DNA of 24,381 nt from an uncultured Clostridia bacterium (GTDB taxonomy: Bacteria; Bacillota; Clostridia; TANB77; CAG-508): assembly GCA_934154515.1 (NCBI GenBank), contig CAKPGD010000012.1:1-24381 (forward strand). The letters are read 5' to 3'. Made by a program: the position numbers and the translations under genes. The notes under the pieces are model-generated. The model was not told the DNA's origin and did no database searches. It saw nothing but the letters and a program-made list of their open reading frames with translations. Shown piece by piece: positions 17,791-24,381 of this stretch (its first letter is position 1; each line of letters opens with the position of its first letter).

Positions 17791-17831
17791 AGTAACCCTC
17801 TAAATTTGAAAAAATTATGGAGGGTACAAAA
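17791..17831 (+). promoter_or_regulatory. SD-sequestering leader hairpin 3 (before VirB4)
   Basis: AGTAACCCTCTAAA starts at 17791. ACCCTCTA (17795-17802) pairs with TGGAGGGT (17818-17825) with one G-U, closing the binding site of the TTG start at 17832. Same motif and logic as the leaders at 13231 and 13611. Confidence 0.6.
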
Positions 17832-20163
17832 TTGAAAATATTTAGCAAATTTATAAAAAAAGATAAAGAAAAATTCATAATTCCTAAGGGAGTGCAAGAC
17901 ACTATTCCTATAAAAAGAATATGGGAAGATGGAATATTCCTTACAGGCAGAAACAAATACTCTAAAACATTTGTATTTACTGATATTAACTATATTGTAG
18001 CAAGCGAAGAAGATAAAGAAGAAATGTTTTTGGATTATATGCAAATGCTTAATTCTTTTGAAAGTGAAACATTTATAAAGTTTACTATATTAAATAGCAA
18101 AATAAATAGTATTGAAATTGAGAATAATATAAAAATAGAAAATGAGCAAGACGGACTTGATAGATTTAGAAAAGAATATAATAAGATAATTGAAGATAGT
18201 GCTAAAAGTTCAAATGGAATAAAACAAGAAAAATATATTACAGTAACGGTAACTAAAAAGACACTAGATGAGGCTAGAACAACAATAAGGAGAATAGCCG
18301 TAGAATTAAATAAACACTTTAAAAAGTTAAATTCTACTTGTACAGAATTAGACGCAAATGAAAGACTAAAACTATTACACAATTTTTATAGACAGGGGGA
18401 AGAAAGTAGTTTTAATTTTGACATGATAGACAATATGCGAAAAGGACACAGCTTTAAAGACTATATTTGTCCAGATAGTATGGAGTTTAAAAAGAATTCT
18501 TTTAAAATTGGAGAGAAATTTGGTAGAGTTTTGTTTTTGAAAGAATATGCATCTTTTATAAAAGATAGCATGATTTCAGAATTAACAGATATAAGTAAAA
18601 ATTTAGTATTGTCAATAGACATTTTACCAGTTCCAACAGACGAAGCAATAAAAGAGGCAGAGAATAGACTGTTAGGAATTGAAACTAATATTGCTAATCA
18701 TGTAAGAAAACAAGCAGAAAATAATAATTTCCTAGCTTCAATACCGTATGATTTAGAACAACAACAAGCAGAGGCAAAAGAGTTTTTAAATGATTTAATG
18801 ACAAGAGATCAGCGTATGTTTTTAGCAATAATTACTGTAGTTGTTACAGCAGATACAGAAAAAGAGTTAGAAAACATTACAGAGGCGATAACAACAACAG
18901 CAAGAAAAAATCTATGCCAGTTAGGAATCCTAAGTTTTCAACAATTAGATGGTTTAAATACAGCTTTGCCAATAGCGAATAATAAAATTGATATATTAAG
19001 AACATTGACAACAGAAAGTTTAGCTGTATTTTTACCTTTTAAAGTGCAAGAGGTACAACACACAAATGGAATATACTATGGACAAAATGCAATATCTAAA
19101 AATATGATATTGTTAGATAGAAAAGAATTATTGAATGGAAACAGTTTTATTTTGGGTGTTTCTGGAAGTGGAAAAAGTTTTACAGCAAAACAAGAAATAA
19201 GTTCAATAATGTTAAAAGAAAAAGACGCAGATATAATTATAATTGATCCAGAAAACGAATTTGCAGGACTCGTGAGTAAATTTGGTGGAGAAGTTATAGA
19301 AATATCTTCAACAAGTAAAAACCATATAAACGCAATGGACATGAATAAATATTATGGAGATAATTCTAATCCTATTGTATTGAAATCAGAGTTTGTATTG
19401 TCTTTATGTGAGCAGTTAATGGGAAAAGCACTAGAGCCTCAACAAAGATCAATAATTGATAGATGTACGGCGAAAGTCTATAAAGACTATCAAAATAGAG
19501 ATTATGAGGGAGAGCCACCTACACTAAAAGACTTCAGAGAAGAATTACTAAAACAAAATGAAAAAGAAGCACGAGAAGTTGCACTTGCAATAGAATTGTT
19601 TAGTAATGGTAGTTTAAATACATTTGCAAAACAAACCAATGTAAATATAAATAATAGACTTGTTTGTTACAATATATTAGAATTAAAGAAACAATTACAA
19701 CCTATTGCAATGTTAGTAATACTAGATAGCATATTTAATAGAATAACAGCCAATAGACAAAAAGGAAAAACAACTTATATTTATATTGATGAAATATATT
19801 TGCTATTTCAATATGAATACTCAGCCAATTTTTTATTTACACTATGGAAAAGGGTAAGAAAGTACCGGAGCAAACTGTATAGGAATTACACAAAATGTGG
19901 AAGATTTATTAAGAAATGAATTAGCAAGAACAATGCTTGCAAATAGTGAGTTAATAATCATGTTAAATCAAGCCTCAACAGATAGGGAAGAACTAGCAAA
20001 ATTATTAAATATATCAGATGCACAATTAAGTTTTATAACAAATGTAGAGGCAGGACATGGACTAATAAAAATATCAAATTCTCTAATACCTTTTGTTAAT
20101 AAATTCCCAAAGAATACAGAACTATATAAACTAATGACAACAAAATTGAATGAAGTATTGTAA
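17832..20163 (+). CDS. virB4: VirB4-type conjugative ATPase, one CGG +1 site
   Basis: 776 residues after one +1 step. I choose TTG 17832 because GGAGGG (17819-17824) lies 7 bases before it; ATG 17817 overlaps that site. The C-terminal ATPase domain has Walker A GVSGSGKS (442-449), IIDPENEFAGL (about 475) and Walker B TYIYIDEIYLLF. After CGG at 19866 zero frame makes an unrelated tail to TGA 19919, whereas the +1 frame gives YGANCIGITQNVEDLL, ANSELIIMLNQ and the family's normal end. VirB4 powers pilus assembly and substrate transfer. Confidence 0.9.
19866..19869 (+). other. CGGA recoding site 11 (VirB4 Gly679)
   Basis: After Arg-Lys-Tyr, a +1 step gives GANCIGITQNVEDLL, the conserved motif after Walker B in VirB4 proteins of this type. 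Confidence 0.9.
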
Positions 20164-20258
20164 AAAATAAAAATAATATTGTAAAATTATAGACTTTTTT
20201 GGAAAAATAATGTAAAATTACTCTTATAGAAAGTGAGTATAAGCAGATGTGTGTGTTG

Positions 20259-20293
20259 CCCTCGACCTTGATCGCTAATCAAGAGTTAGGGGG
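20259..20293 (+). promoter_or_regulatory. Hairpin masking the ribosome binding site of the membrane peptide
   Basis: CTTGAT (20267-20272) pairs with ATCAAG (20278-20283), and CCCT (20259-20262) can pair with AGGG (20288-20291) of the AGGGGG binding site. Such masking is common in type I toxin mRNAs. Confidence 0.55.
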
Positions 20294-20300
20294 TGAGGCT

Positions 20301-20411
20301 ATGTTAAAGATTTTGGCATTCCTAGTAATAGGTTTTATGATTTCAATAACAATGAATTTAGCCTTGCTATGTATTATTTACATACAGTGGGTTAATAGTC
20401 AGATAAAATAA
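20301..20411 (+). CDS. 36-residue single-span membrane peptide
   Basis: ATG 20301 lies 7 bases after AGGGGG. The peptide is one hydrophobic helix (about residues 4-28) with Lys3 at one end and a polar IQWVNSQIK tail. Size and shape fit a type I toxin or one of the tiny single-span proteins of ICEs (such as DUF3789). The masked binding site, flanking inverted repeat and own terminator favour a regulated toxin-like gene, but I see no clear antisense promoter. Function uncertain. Confidence 0.6.
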   Translation: MLKILAFLVIGFMISITMNLALLCIIYIQWVNSQIK

Positions 20412-20415
20412 AAAC

Positions 20416-20454
20416 ACTACACATTTGCTTGGCAGAGCGATGTGTAGTTTTCTC
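20416..20454 (+). terminator. Terminator-like hairpin after the membrane peptide
   Basis: ACTACACAT (20416-20424) pairs perfectly with ATGTGTAGT (20440-20448), with an inner GCT/AGC stem, followed by only a short TTTCTC. The flanking A and T bases make it roughly usable on both strands. Confidence 0.6.
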
Positions 20455-20551
20455 AATTTATTTGGGCAACCACATTTCTGTGATTACTTACTTTCTATAA
20501 CTATTATAATAATTTTTTTAGAAAAAGTCAATAATTTATGATAAATAAAAT

Positions 20552-20587
20552 AAAGTGCTATGTATATGTGTGCATAGTGCTTTTTTT
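20552..20587 (+). terminator. Rho-independent terminator before the sortase gene
   Basis: AAAGTGCTATG (20552-20562) pairs with CATAGTGCTTT (20573-20583) with two G-U pairs, continuing into a run of T to 20587. It separates the VirB4/membrane-peptide region from the sortase. The rest of the gap 20164-20300 holds two TGTAAAATTA copies and a weak possible -10 (TAAAAT, 20213-20218). Confidence 0.7.
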
Positions 20588-20610
20588 GTACGCAAAAGGA
20601 AGTGATAAAA

Positions 20611-21370
20611 TTGAAAAATAAAGTAGGTATATGTGTAATTATATTATTAGTAGTTGTTTTAGTTGCTAGCAGTACTTATTTATATATGCAATATAAACAA
20701 GAAAAAGAAGAAGAAAATATTTTTGAAGAATTGAGTAATGTAATTATAGAAAATGATACAAATAATAAAGAAATGAATAATAAAAAAAATGTAACAAAGT
20801 TATATGAAGAAAACAACGATTTTATAGGGTGGTTAGAAATAGAAAATACTAATATATGTTATCCAGTAATGAAAACAGAGCAGGAAAGAAAAGATTATTA
20901 CTTAAAAAGAAATTTTTATAAAGAATATTCAAATATGGGAACGCCATATATTGCTGAGCAATGTGATATTATAGATAGTGATAATATAATTATTTATGGA
21001 CATCACATAACAAATAATAAAATGTTTGGAGAACTTGAGAATTATAAAGATAAAAAGTTTTATAATAGCCATAAAATAATAAACTTTAATACAATTTATG
21101 GAGAAATGGAATATGAAATAATTGCAGTATTCAAAACAATAGCATATTCAGATACTGGCTTTAAATATTATAATTTTATAAAAGCAGAAAATGAACAAGA
21201 ATACAATGCTTTTATAAATAAATGCAAGGTATTATCTTTATATCAAACAGAAAAAACAGCAATATATGGCGATAAATTATTGACACTATCTACTTGTGAA
21301 TATTCAAATAAAAATCGGTAGATTAGTTGTAATTGCAAAAATGATTAAAACTAATGTATTGGAGGAATAG
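20611..21370 (+). CDS. srtB: Class B sortase, one CGG +1 site
   Basis: 252 residues after one +1 step. TTG 20611 is chosen because AAAAGGA (20594-20600) is 10 bases before it; GTG 20602 is too close. One N-terminal membrane helix (about 5-24), then NNDFIGWLEIENTNICYPVM, catalytic His131 in IIIYGHH, Cys229 in LTLSTC, and Arg237. The Arg comes after the CGG at 21316: zero frame is CGG TAG and would end the protein 8 residues after the Cys without it. The +1 frame gives NGRLVVIAKMI, the normal SrtB end, and stops 3 bases before the next gene. It should anchor a surface protein of the element or host to the wall. Confidence 0.9.
21316..21319 (+). other. CGGT recoding site 12 (sortase Gly236, next to catalytic Arg)
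   Basis: Zero frame is CGG TAG. A +1 step gives Asn-Gly-Arg237-Leu-Val-Val, restoring the catalytic Arg and last beta strand. Confidence 0.9.
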
Positions 21371-21373
21371 TCA

Positions 21374-23012
21374 ATGGCAGATATTAAAGTAAAGAAAAAA
21401 GATAATCAAGCAATAAGAAAATTAGATAGAACAGCAATAATGGGAAGTAAAATAAAAAGCAACATTGTAAATATAAAAGAAAAAACAAAAGAAATTTATG
21501 AAAATAATGAAAATTCTGATCGAGAATATGCAGAGAACAAAGTAGAAAAAGAAATACAAGATACAACTTATTATGGAATAAATACAGCAAATAGAATAGG
21601 AAAAAAGAGTGTAAAAAGAACATTAGGAAATATTAAGAGTGCAAAAAAGAATATACAAAAAGGAAAACAAAAGATAAAATTAGCAAAAGAAAATATTAAA
21701 AAAGTAAAAAAAATAGGAGAAAAGACAGTAAAAACTATAAAAAAATCAATAAAAACAGCAAAACAAAGTGTAAAAACAACAAGAAGAACAATAAAAACAG
21801 CACAAAGAACAACAAAGGCAACTGTAAAGACTACAAAAAAGGTTGCAAAAACAACTGGCAAAATAGCACAAAAAACAGCACAAGTAACAATAAAAGCAAC
21901 AGTAAAAACAGTTCAAAATGCTATAAAGGCTATTATTGCAATTATGAAAATGATAATAGCTGTAGCACAGACACTTATTTCAGCAATTATTGCAGGTGGT
22001 TGGGTTGCTGTTTTAATTATAGTAATAATTTCAGTAATTGCTCTTATTTGTACTTCTATATTTGGTATATTTTTCTCAAATGAAAAGGAAATTGGTAATG
22101 TTACAATGAGTTCTGTTGTTAGAGAAATAAATACAGATTTTACAAGTAAAATAACAGAGATTCAAAAGAATATACCACATGACGATTATGAAATAAATTC
22201 AAATAAAGCAAGTTGGAAAGATGTATTGTCAATTTATGCAGTAGAAGTAAGCAATGGGAAAGAAAAAACAGAAGTAGTAACACTAGACAATAAAAAAGTA
22301 GACAAGCTGAAGAAAGTATTTTGGGAAATGAACACTATATCTTCCAGAACAGAAGAAATAGAAAAGGAAATTGAAATAATAAATGACGATGGAAGTACAG
22401 AAAAAAAGAAAGTAAAACGAAAAGTGTTATATATTGATATTACAAGTAAAACAGTTGAAGAGATGATGGAATTATATCATTTTAATGAAAAACAGAAAAC
22501 ACAAATTGCAGAATTGCAAAAAGATGAGTATAATTCTCTATGGTCAAGTGTCATATATGGAGTATCAGTAGGAGATAGTAATATAGTATCAGTAGCATTA
22601 GCACAATTAGAAATAGATACGAAAGGTGGAAACACTTATTGGTCATGGTATGGTTTTGAAAATCGTGTTGAATGGTGTGCTTGCTTTGTGTCATGGTGTG
22701 CAAATGAATGTGGTTATATAGAAGCAGGAATAATACCTAAATTTGCAAGTTGTGAAAGTGAGGGTGTTGCTTGGTTTAAAACCTGTGGACTGTGGAAAGA
22801 CGGAGGTTATGCACCTAAAAGTCGGAGATATAATATTTTTTGACTGGGCAGACAGTAATGATGGAAAAGCAGATCATGTGGGTATTGTAGAAAAATGTGA
22901 AGATGGTATAGTTTATACTATTGAGGGGAATACAAGAGGAGATATATGCAAACAAAATCAATATAATATAAATAGTAGTGTAATATTAGGATATGGAACT
23001 CCTATGTATTAG
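21374..23012 (+). CDS. Membrane-anchored CHAP-type cell-wall hydrolase with basic repeat, one CGG +1 site
   Basis: 545 residues after one +1 step. Residues about 75-190 are a Lys/Thr-rich repeat (KTxKxTxK units), then a membrane span (about 190-235), an extracellular linker, and a CHAP/CwlT-like amidase-endopeptidase domain from about 405. Cys435 (EWCACFVSW) is the likely nucleophile. His501 (ADHVGIVE) and the EGNT motif follow the CGG at 22823; zero frame stops at TGA 22841 and loses both. The enzyme should open peptidoglycan locally for the secretion channel, as do Tn916 Orf14 and VirB1-like proteins. It follows the sortase after 3 bases. Confidence 0.88.
22823..22826 (+). other. CGGA recoding site 13 (CHAP Gly484)
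   Basis: After Pro-Lys-Ser, a +1 step gives GDIIFFDW, the conserved strand before the catalytic His of CHAP/NlpC-like domains. Confidence 0.9.
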
Positions 23013-23040
23013 TTGAAATAAATATGAAAGGGCAAAACAA

Positions 23041-23208
23041 ATGAAATATAAAATTTTTGATGTAGTAAAATTGAAAAATAAAAATAAAGCAACTATTTTA
23101 AATATAGTAGATAAAAAGAAATATTTTGTAGAGATAGTAAATGAAAATGGAAAAACAATAGAAAAAAAAGAGATTTTTGAAAGTGAAATAGATAGTCAAA
23201 TTATTTAA
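23041..23208 (+). CDS. Small DUF4926-like protein
   Basis: 55 residues; GAAAGGG lies 9-10 bases before ATG 23041. KIFDVVKLK, ATILNIVDKKKYFVEIVNENG and EIFESEI follow the beta-barrel (SH3-like) order of DUF4926 proteins. Function of that family is not known. It is followed directly by a terminator, so it is the last gene of the conjugation unit. Confidence 0.6.
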   Translation: MKYKIFDVVKLKNKNKATILNIVDKKKYFVEIVNENGKTIEKKEIFESEIDSQII

Positions 23209-23213
23209 TTTAT

Positions 23214-23262
23214 AAAAATAAGTGAGTTACTAATTATAAAATTAGTATTCACTTATTTTTTT
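23214..23262 (+). terminator. Strong stem-loop terminator at the end of the conjugation unit
   Basis: An 18-19 base inverted repeat with a small bulge: AATAAGTGA...TACTAAT (from 23214) against ATTAGTA...CACTTATT (to about 23257), followed by a T-run. The A-run in front would let it work on both strands. Confidence 0.8.
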
Positions 23263-23276
23263 ACTAGAATATACTA

Positions 23277-23305
23277 TTGATAAATATAGGCTGTTGTGAT
23301 ATAAA
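23277..23305 (+). promoter_or_regulatory. Sigma-A-type promoter for the GyrI/TfoX operon
   Basis: TTGATA (23277-23282), a 17-base spacer and TATAAA (23300-23305) with an extended -10 TGA. It gives a leader of about 40 bases to ATG 23352 and makes the last two genes independent of the conjugation unit. Confidence 0.7.
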
Positions 23306-23351
23306 GTAATTTAAAAATAGTAATTTTTAGTTTAGATTGGAGATGTTAATT

Positions 23352-23987
23352 ATGGCTTTTGATTTTAAGAAAGAATATAAAGAGTTTTATATGCCTAAAA
23401 ATAAACCTAGTATTGTTGAAATACCAAGAATGAATTATATTGCAGTAAGAGGAACAGGAAATCCAAATGAAGAAAATGGAGATTATCAAAATACAATAGG
23501 GTTATTATACGGAATTGCTTATACAATAAAAATGAGTTATAAAGGAACTCATAAAATAGATGGATTCTTTGAATATGTTGTTCCACCACTTGAAGGATTT
23601 TGGTGGCAAGATGGTATGAATGGAACTATTGATTATAATAATAAAGGTGCAATGAACTTTATATCTATTATTAGATTACCAGACTTTGTAACAAAAGCAG
23701 ACTTTGATTGGGCTATTGAAGAAGCAACTAAAAAGAAAAAACAAGATTTTTCAAGAGTTGAGTTTTTAACTTATGATGAAGGTATTTGTGTTCAATGTAT
23801 GCATATTGGTAGTTATGATGATGAACCAACAACAGTTAGTTTAATGCACACATTTGCAGAAGAAAATGGATATAAAGTAGATATAACAGATAAAAGATTA
23901 CACCACGAAATATATTTAAGTGATCCAAGAAAATGTGATGTTAGTAAATTAAAGACTGTTATTAGACACCCAATAAAAAAGATATAG
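23352..23987 (+). CDS. GyrI-like small-molecule-binding domain protein
   Basis: 211 residues from ATG 23352, with GGAG 9 bases before. VEIPRMNYIAVRGTGNPN, then YGIAYTIKM, FFEYVVPPLEGFWW, FSRVEFLTYDEGICVQCMHI and RHEIYL-like HHEIYLSDPR follow the stand-alone GyrI-like family, a SHV/BmrR-type ligand-binding barrel. No DNA-binding domain is attached. Likely senses or hydrolyses a small molecule; the ligand is unknown. It is followed after 12 bases by TfoX-N, a pairing that may mean a shared job. It contains no in-frame CGG. Confidence 0.85.
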   Translation: MAFDFKKEYKEFYMPKNKPSIVEIPRMNYIAVRGTGNPNEENGDYQNTIGLLYGIAYTIKMSYKGTHKIDGFFEYVVPPLEGFWWQDGMNGTIDYNNKGAMNFISIIRLPDFVTKADFDWAIEEATKKKKQDFSRVEFLTYDEGICVQCMHIGSYDDEPTTVSLMHTFAEENGYKVDITDKRLHHEIYLSDPRKCDVSKLKTVIRHPIKKI

Positions 23988-23999
23988 GAGTGATGAATT

Positions 24000-24299
24000 A
24001 TGGCAACATCAAAAGAATACAAAGAATTTATATTAGAGCAATTAGATTTATTAGATAATATAACTTGTAAAGCAATGATGGGAGAATTTTTATTGTATTG
24101 TAATAATGTTTTATTTGGTGGAATTTATGATAATAGATTACTTGTTAAAATAGTTGATACAAATAAAAAGTATAATATGAATGAGCAAATTCCTTATGAA
24201 AGTGCAAAAACAATGTATTTAATTGATGATGTAGATAATAAAGAATTATTAAAGGAAATTGTAATTGAAACTTGCAAAGGATTACCAATTAAAAAGTAA
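24000..24299 (+). CDS. TfoX/Sxy N-terminal domain protein
   Basis: 99 residues. ATSKEYKEFILEQLDLLDNI, CKAMMGEFLLYCNNVLFGGI, YDNRLLVKIVDT and YESAKTMYLIDDVDNKELL match the short TfoX-N family. In gammaproteobacteria TfoX/Sxy activates competence, but short single-domain Bacillota versions are widespread and their role is not established. ATAGGAG precedes the start. The gene ends the second operon. Confidence 0.85.
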   Translation: MATSKEYKEFILEQLDLLDNITCKAMMGEFLLYCNNVLFGGIYDNRLLVKIVDTNKKYNMNEQIPYESAKTMYLIDDVDNKELLKEIVIETCKGLPIKK

Positions 24300-24349
24300 A
24301 CAAAAAATTACAATTTAGTAATTAGTTAGAAAAATAGTAAGTTATCATT

Positions 24350-24377
24350 TAGATTAGTTTGAAATATAACTAATCTA
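24350..24377 (+). terminator. Terminator-like inverted repeat after the TfoX gene
   Basis: TAGATTAGTT (24350-24359) and AACTAATCTA (24368-24377) are perfect 10-base arms with an 8-base loop. The window ends too soon to see a T-run. Nothing else is visible in 24300-24349. Confidence 0.55.
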
Positions 24378-24381
24378 TATT

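Larger units (their letters stand above)
20224..20500 (+). repeat. Imperfect inverted repeat enclosing the membrane-peptide gene
   Basis: The arm 20224-20261 (TTATAGAAAGTGAGTA ... GTTGCCC) is the near reverse complement of 20464-20500 (GGGCAAC ... TACTTACTTTCTATAA). The outer part matches at 15 of 16 bases and the GTTGCCC end is perfect, with small gaps between. In RNA the 5' and 3' ends of the transcript would pair. Alternatively the arms are the ends of a tiny mobile cassette, but I see no target-site duplication outside them. Confidence 0.65.

Noticed and set aside
17817..17831. ATG 17817 as the VirB4 start
   Set aside because: This ATG overlaps the GGAGGG site itself; TTG 17832 is 7 bases from it and matches the TTG usage of the VirB6-like gene.
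20164..20610. A tRNA gene (such as a glycine tRNA able to read CGGN) in the gaps
   Set aside because: No cloverleaf, CCA end or T-loop GTTCRA pattern was seen in this or any other gap, so a decoding tRNA, if special, is outside the window.
75..22826. The broken genes as ordinary pseudogenes or random sequencing indels
   Set aside because: All 13 breaks are the same event (C before GGA/GGT in one codon phase), no other break exists, and conserved motifs on both sides are intact. Decay or random error would give mixed indels and stops in any phase. A systematic base-calling artefact before GG is not fully excluded, but it should also hit GG in TGG, AGG and NNG-GNN contexts, which is not seen.
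75..22826. CGG reassigned to another sense amino acid such as Trp or Gln
   Set aside because: Reassignment keeps the frame at three bases. Here the zero frame runs into stops within about 0-17 codons and the homologous protein continues in +1.
75..22826. Programmed frameshifting as in RF2 or antizyme, or polymerase slippage
   Set aside because: There is no common upstream codon, SD-like stimulator, stop at the shift site or homopolymer run; only CGG followed by A or T is shared.
1..24381. Long minus-strand open frames (for example 8137-8526 and 14635-15102)
   Set aside because: They are antisense to recognised genes, full of Phe/Leu/Tyr as expected from reversed A-rich coding, and lack binding sites and motifs.
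1..24381. CRISPR arrays, rRNA genes and insertion sequences
   Set aside because: No regular repeat-spacer pattern, rRNA-like conserved stretch or transposase was seen.

Overview
The window is a stretch of very AT-rich DNA from a low-GC Bacillota (Clostridia- or Bacilli-like, probably host-associated). Glycine is written almost only as GGA/GGT and arginine mostly as AGA. About 23 kb is the transfer core of an integrative and conjugative element of the Tn1549/CTn type, all on the + strand. No integrase or excisionase is visible, so at least one end of the element lies outside the window.

Layout. (1) 1-4586: a huge DNA N6-adenine methylase/SNF2-type helicase, cut by the left edge. (2) 4590-7737: a promoter, then small accessory genes: a zinc-ribbon protein, an orphan serine-recombinase-like domain, a basic protein, a possible DUF3848-like protein, a DpnD/PcfM-like protein, a Toprim/primase-like protein and a Cys-rich acidic protein. 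(3) 7738-11416: a hairpin-rich candidate oriT, then MobC-like protein, relaxase, PcfB, an ArdC-N-like protein and a small linker gene. (4) 11403-20163: the type IV secretion machine (VirD4 coupling ATPase, VirB2/Maff2-like pilin, VirB6-like membrane channel, four unrecognised genes, PrgI/VirB3, VirB4 ATPase). (5) 20164-23208: a 36-residue membrane peptide inside an inverted repeat, a class B sortase, a membrane-anchored CHAP-type wall hydrolase and a small DUF4926-like protein. (6) 23277-24377: an independent promoter with a GyrI-like protein and a TfoX-N protein, either cargo or flanking chromosome.

The outstanding signal is in how the genes are read. Six genes (methylase-helicase, Cys-rich protein, VirD4, VirB4, sortase, CHAP hydrolase) look broken, at 13 places in total. 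At all 13 the cause is the same: one extra C directly before a GGA or GGT glycine codon, so that the ribosome meets an in-frame CGG. Removing that C restores the frame and rebuilds a conserved glycine, often inside a catalytic motif (SCGTGNF of the methylase, GGSGAGKT of VirD4, helicase motif VI) or just before an essential residue (sortase Arg, CHAP His). Reading every CGG in the window by eye, I found no CGG used in frame as a normal sense codon; about thirty others are all out of phase. CGG therefore behaves as an unassigned codon at which the ribosome moves +1 and reads GGN, or equivalently CGGN is a four-base glycine codon. This would be a general decoding rule and not programmed frameshifting in one gene.

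Two further regulatory themes stand out. Three T4SS genes (pilin, VirB6, VirB4) share a leader with an AATAACCCTC-like motif that pairs with the gene's own ribosome binding site. The membrane-peptide gene has the folded-mRNA architecture expected of a type I toxin. All functional assignments come from reading motifs by eye; no database search was run.
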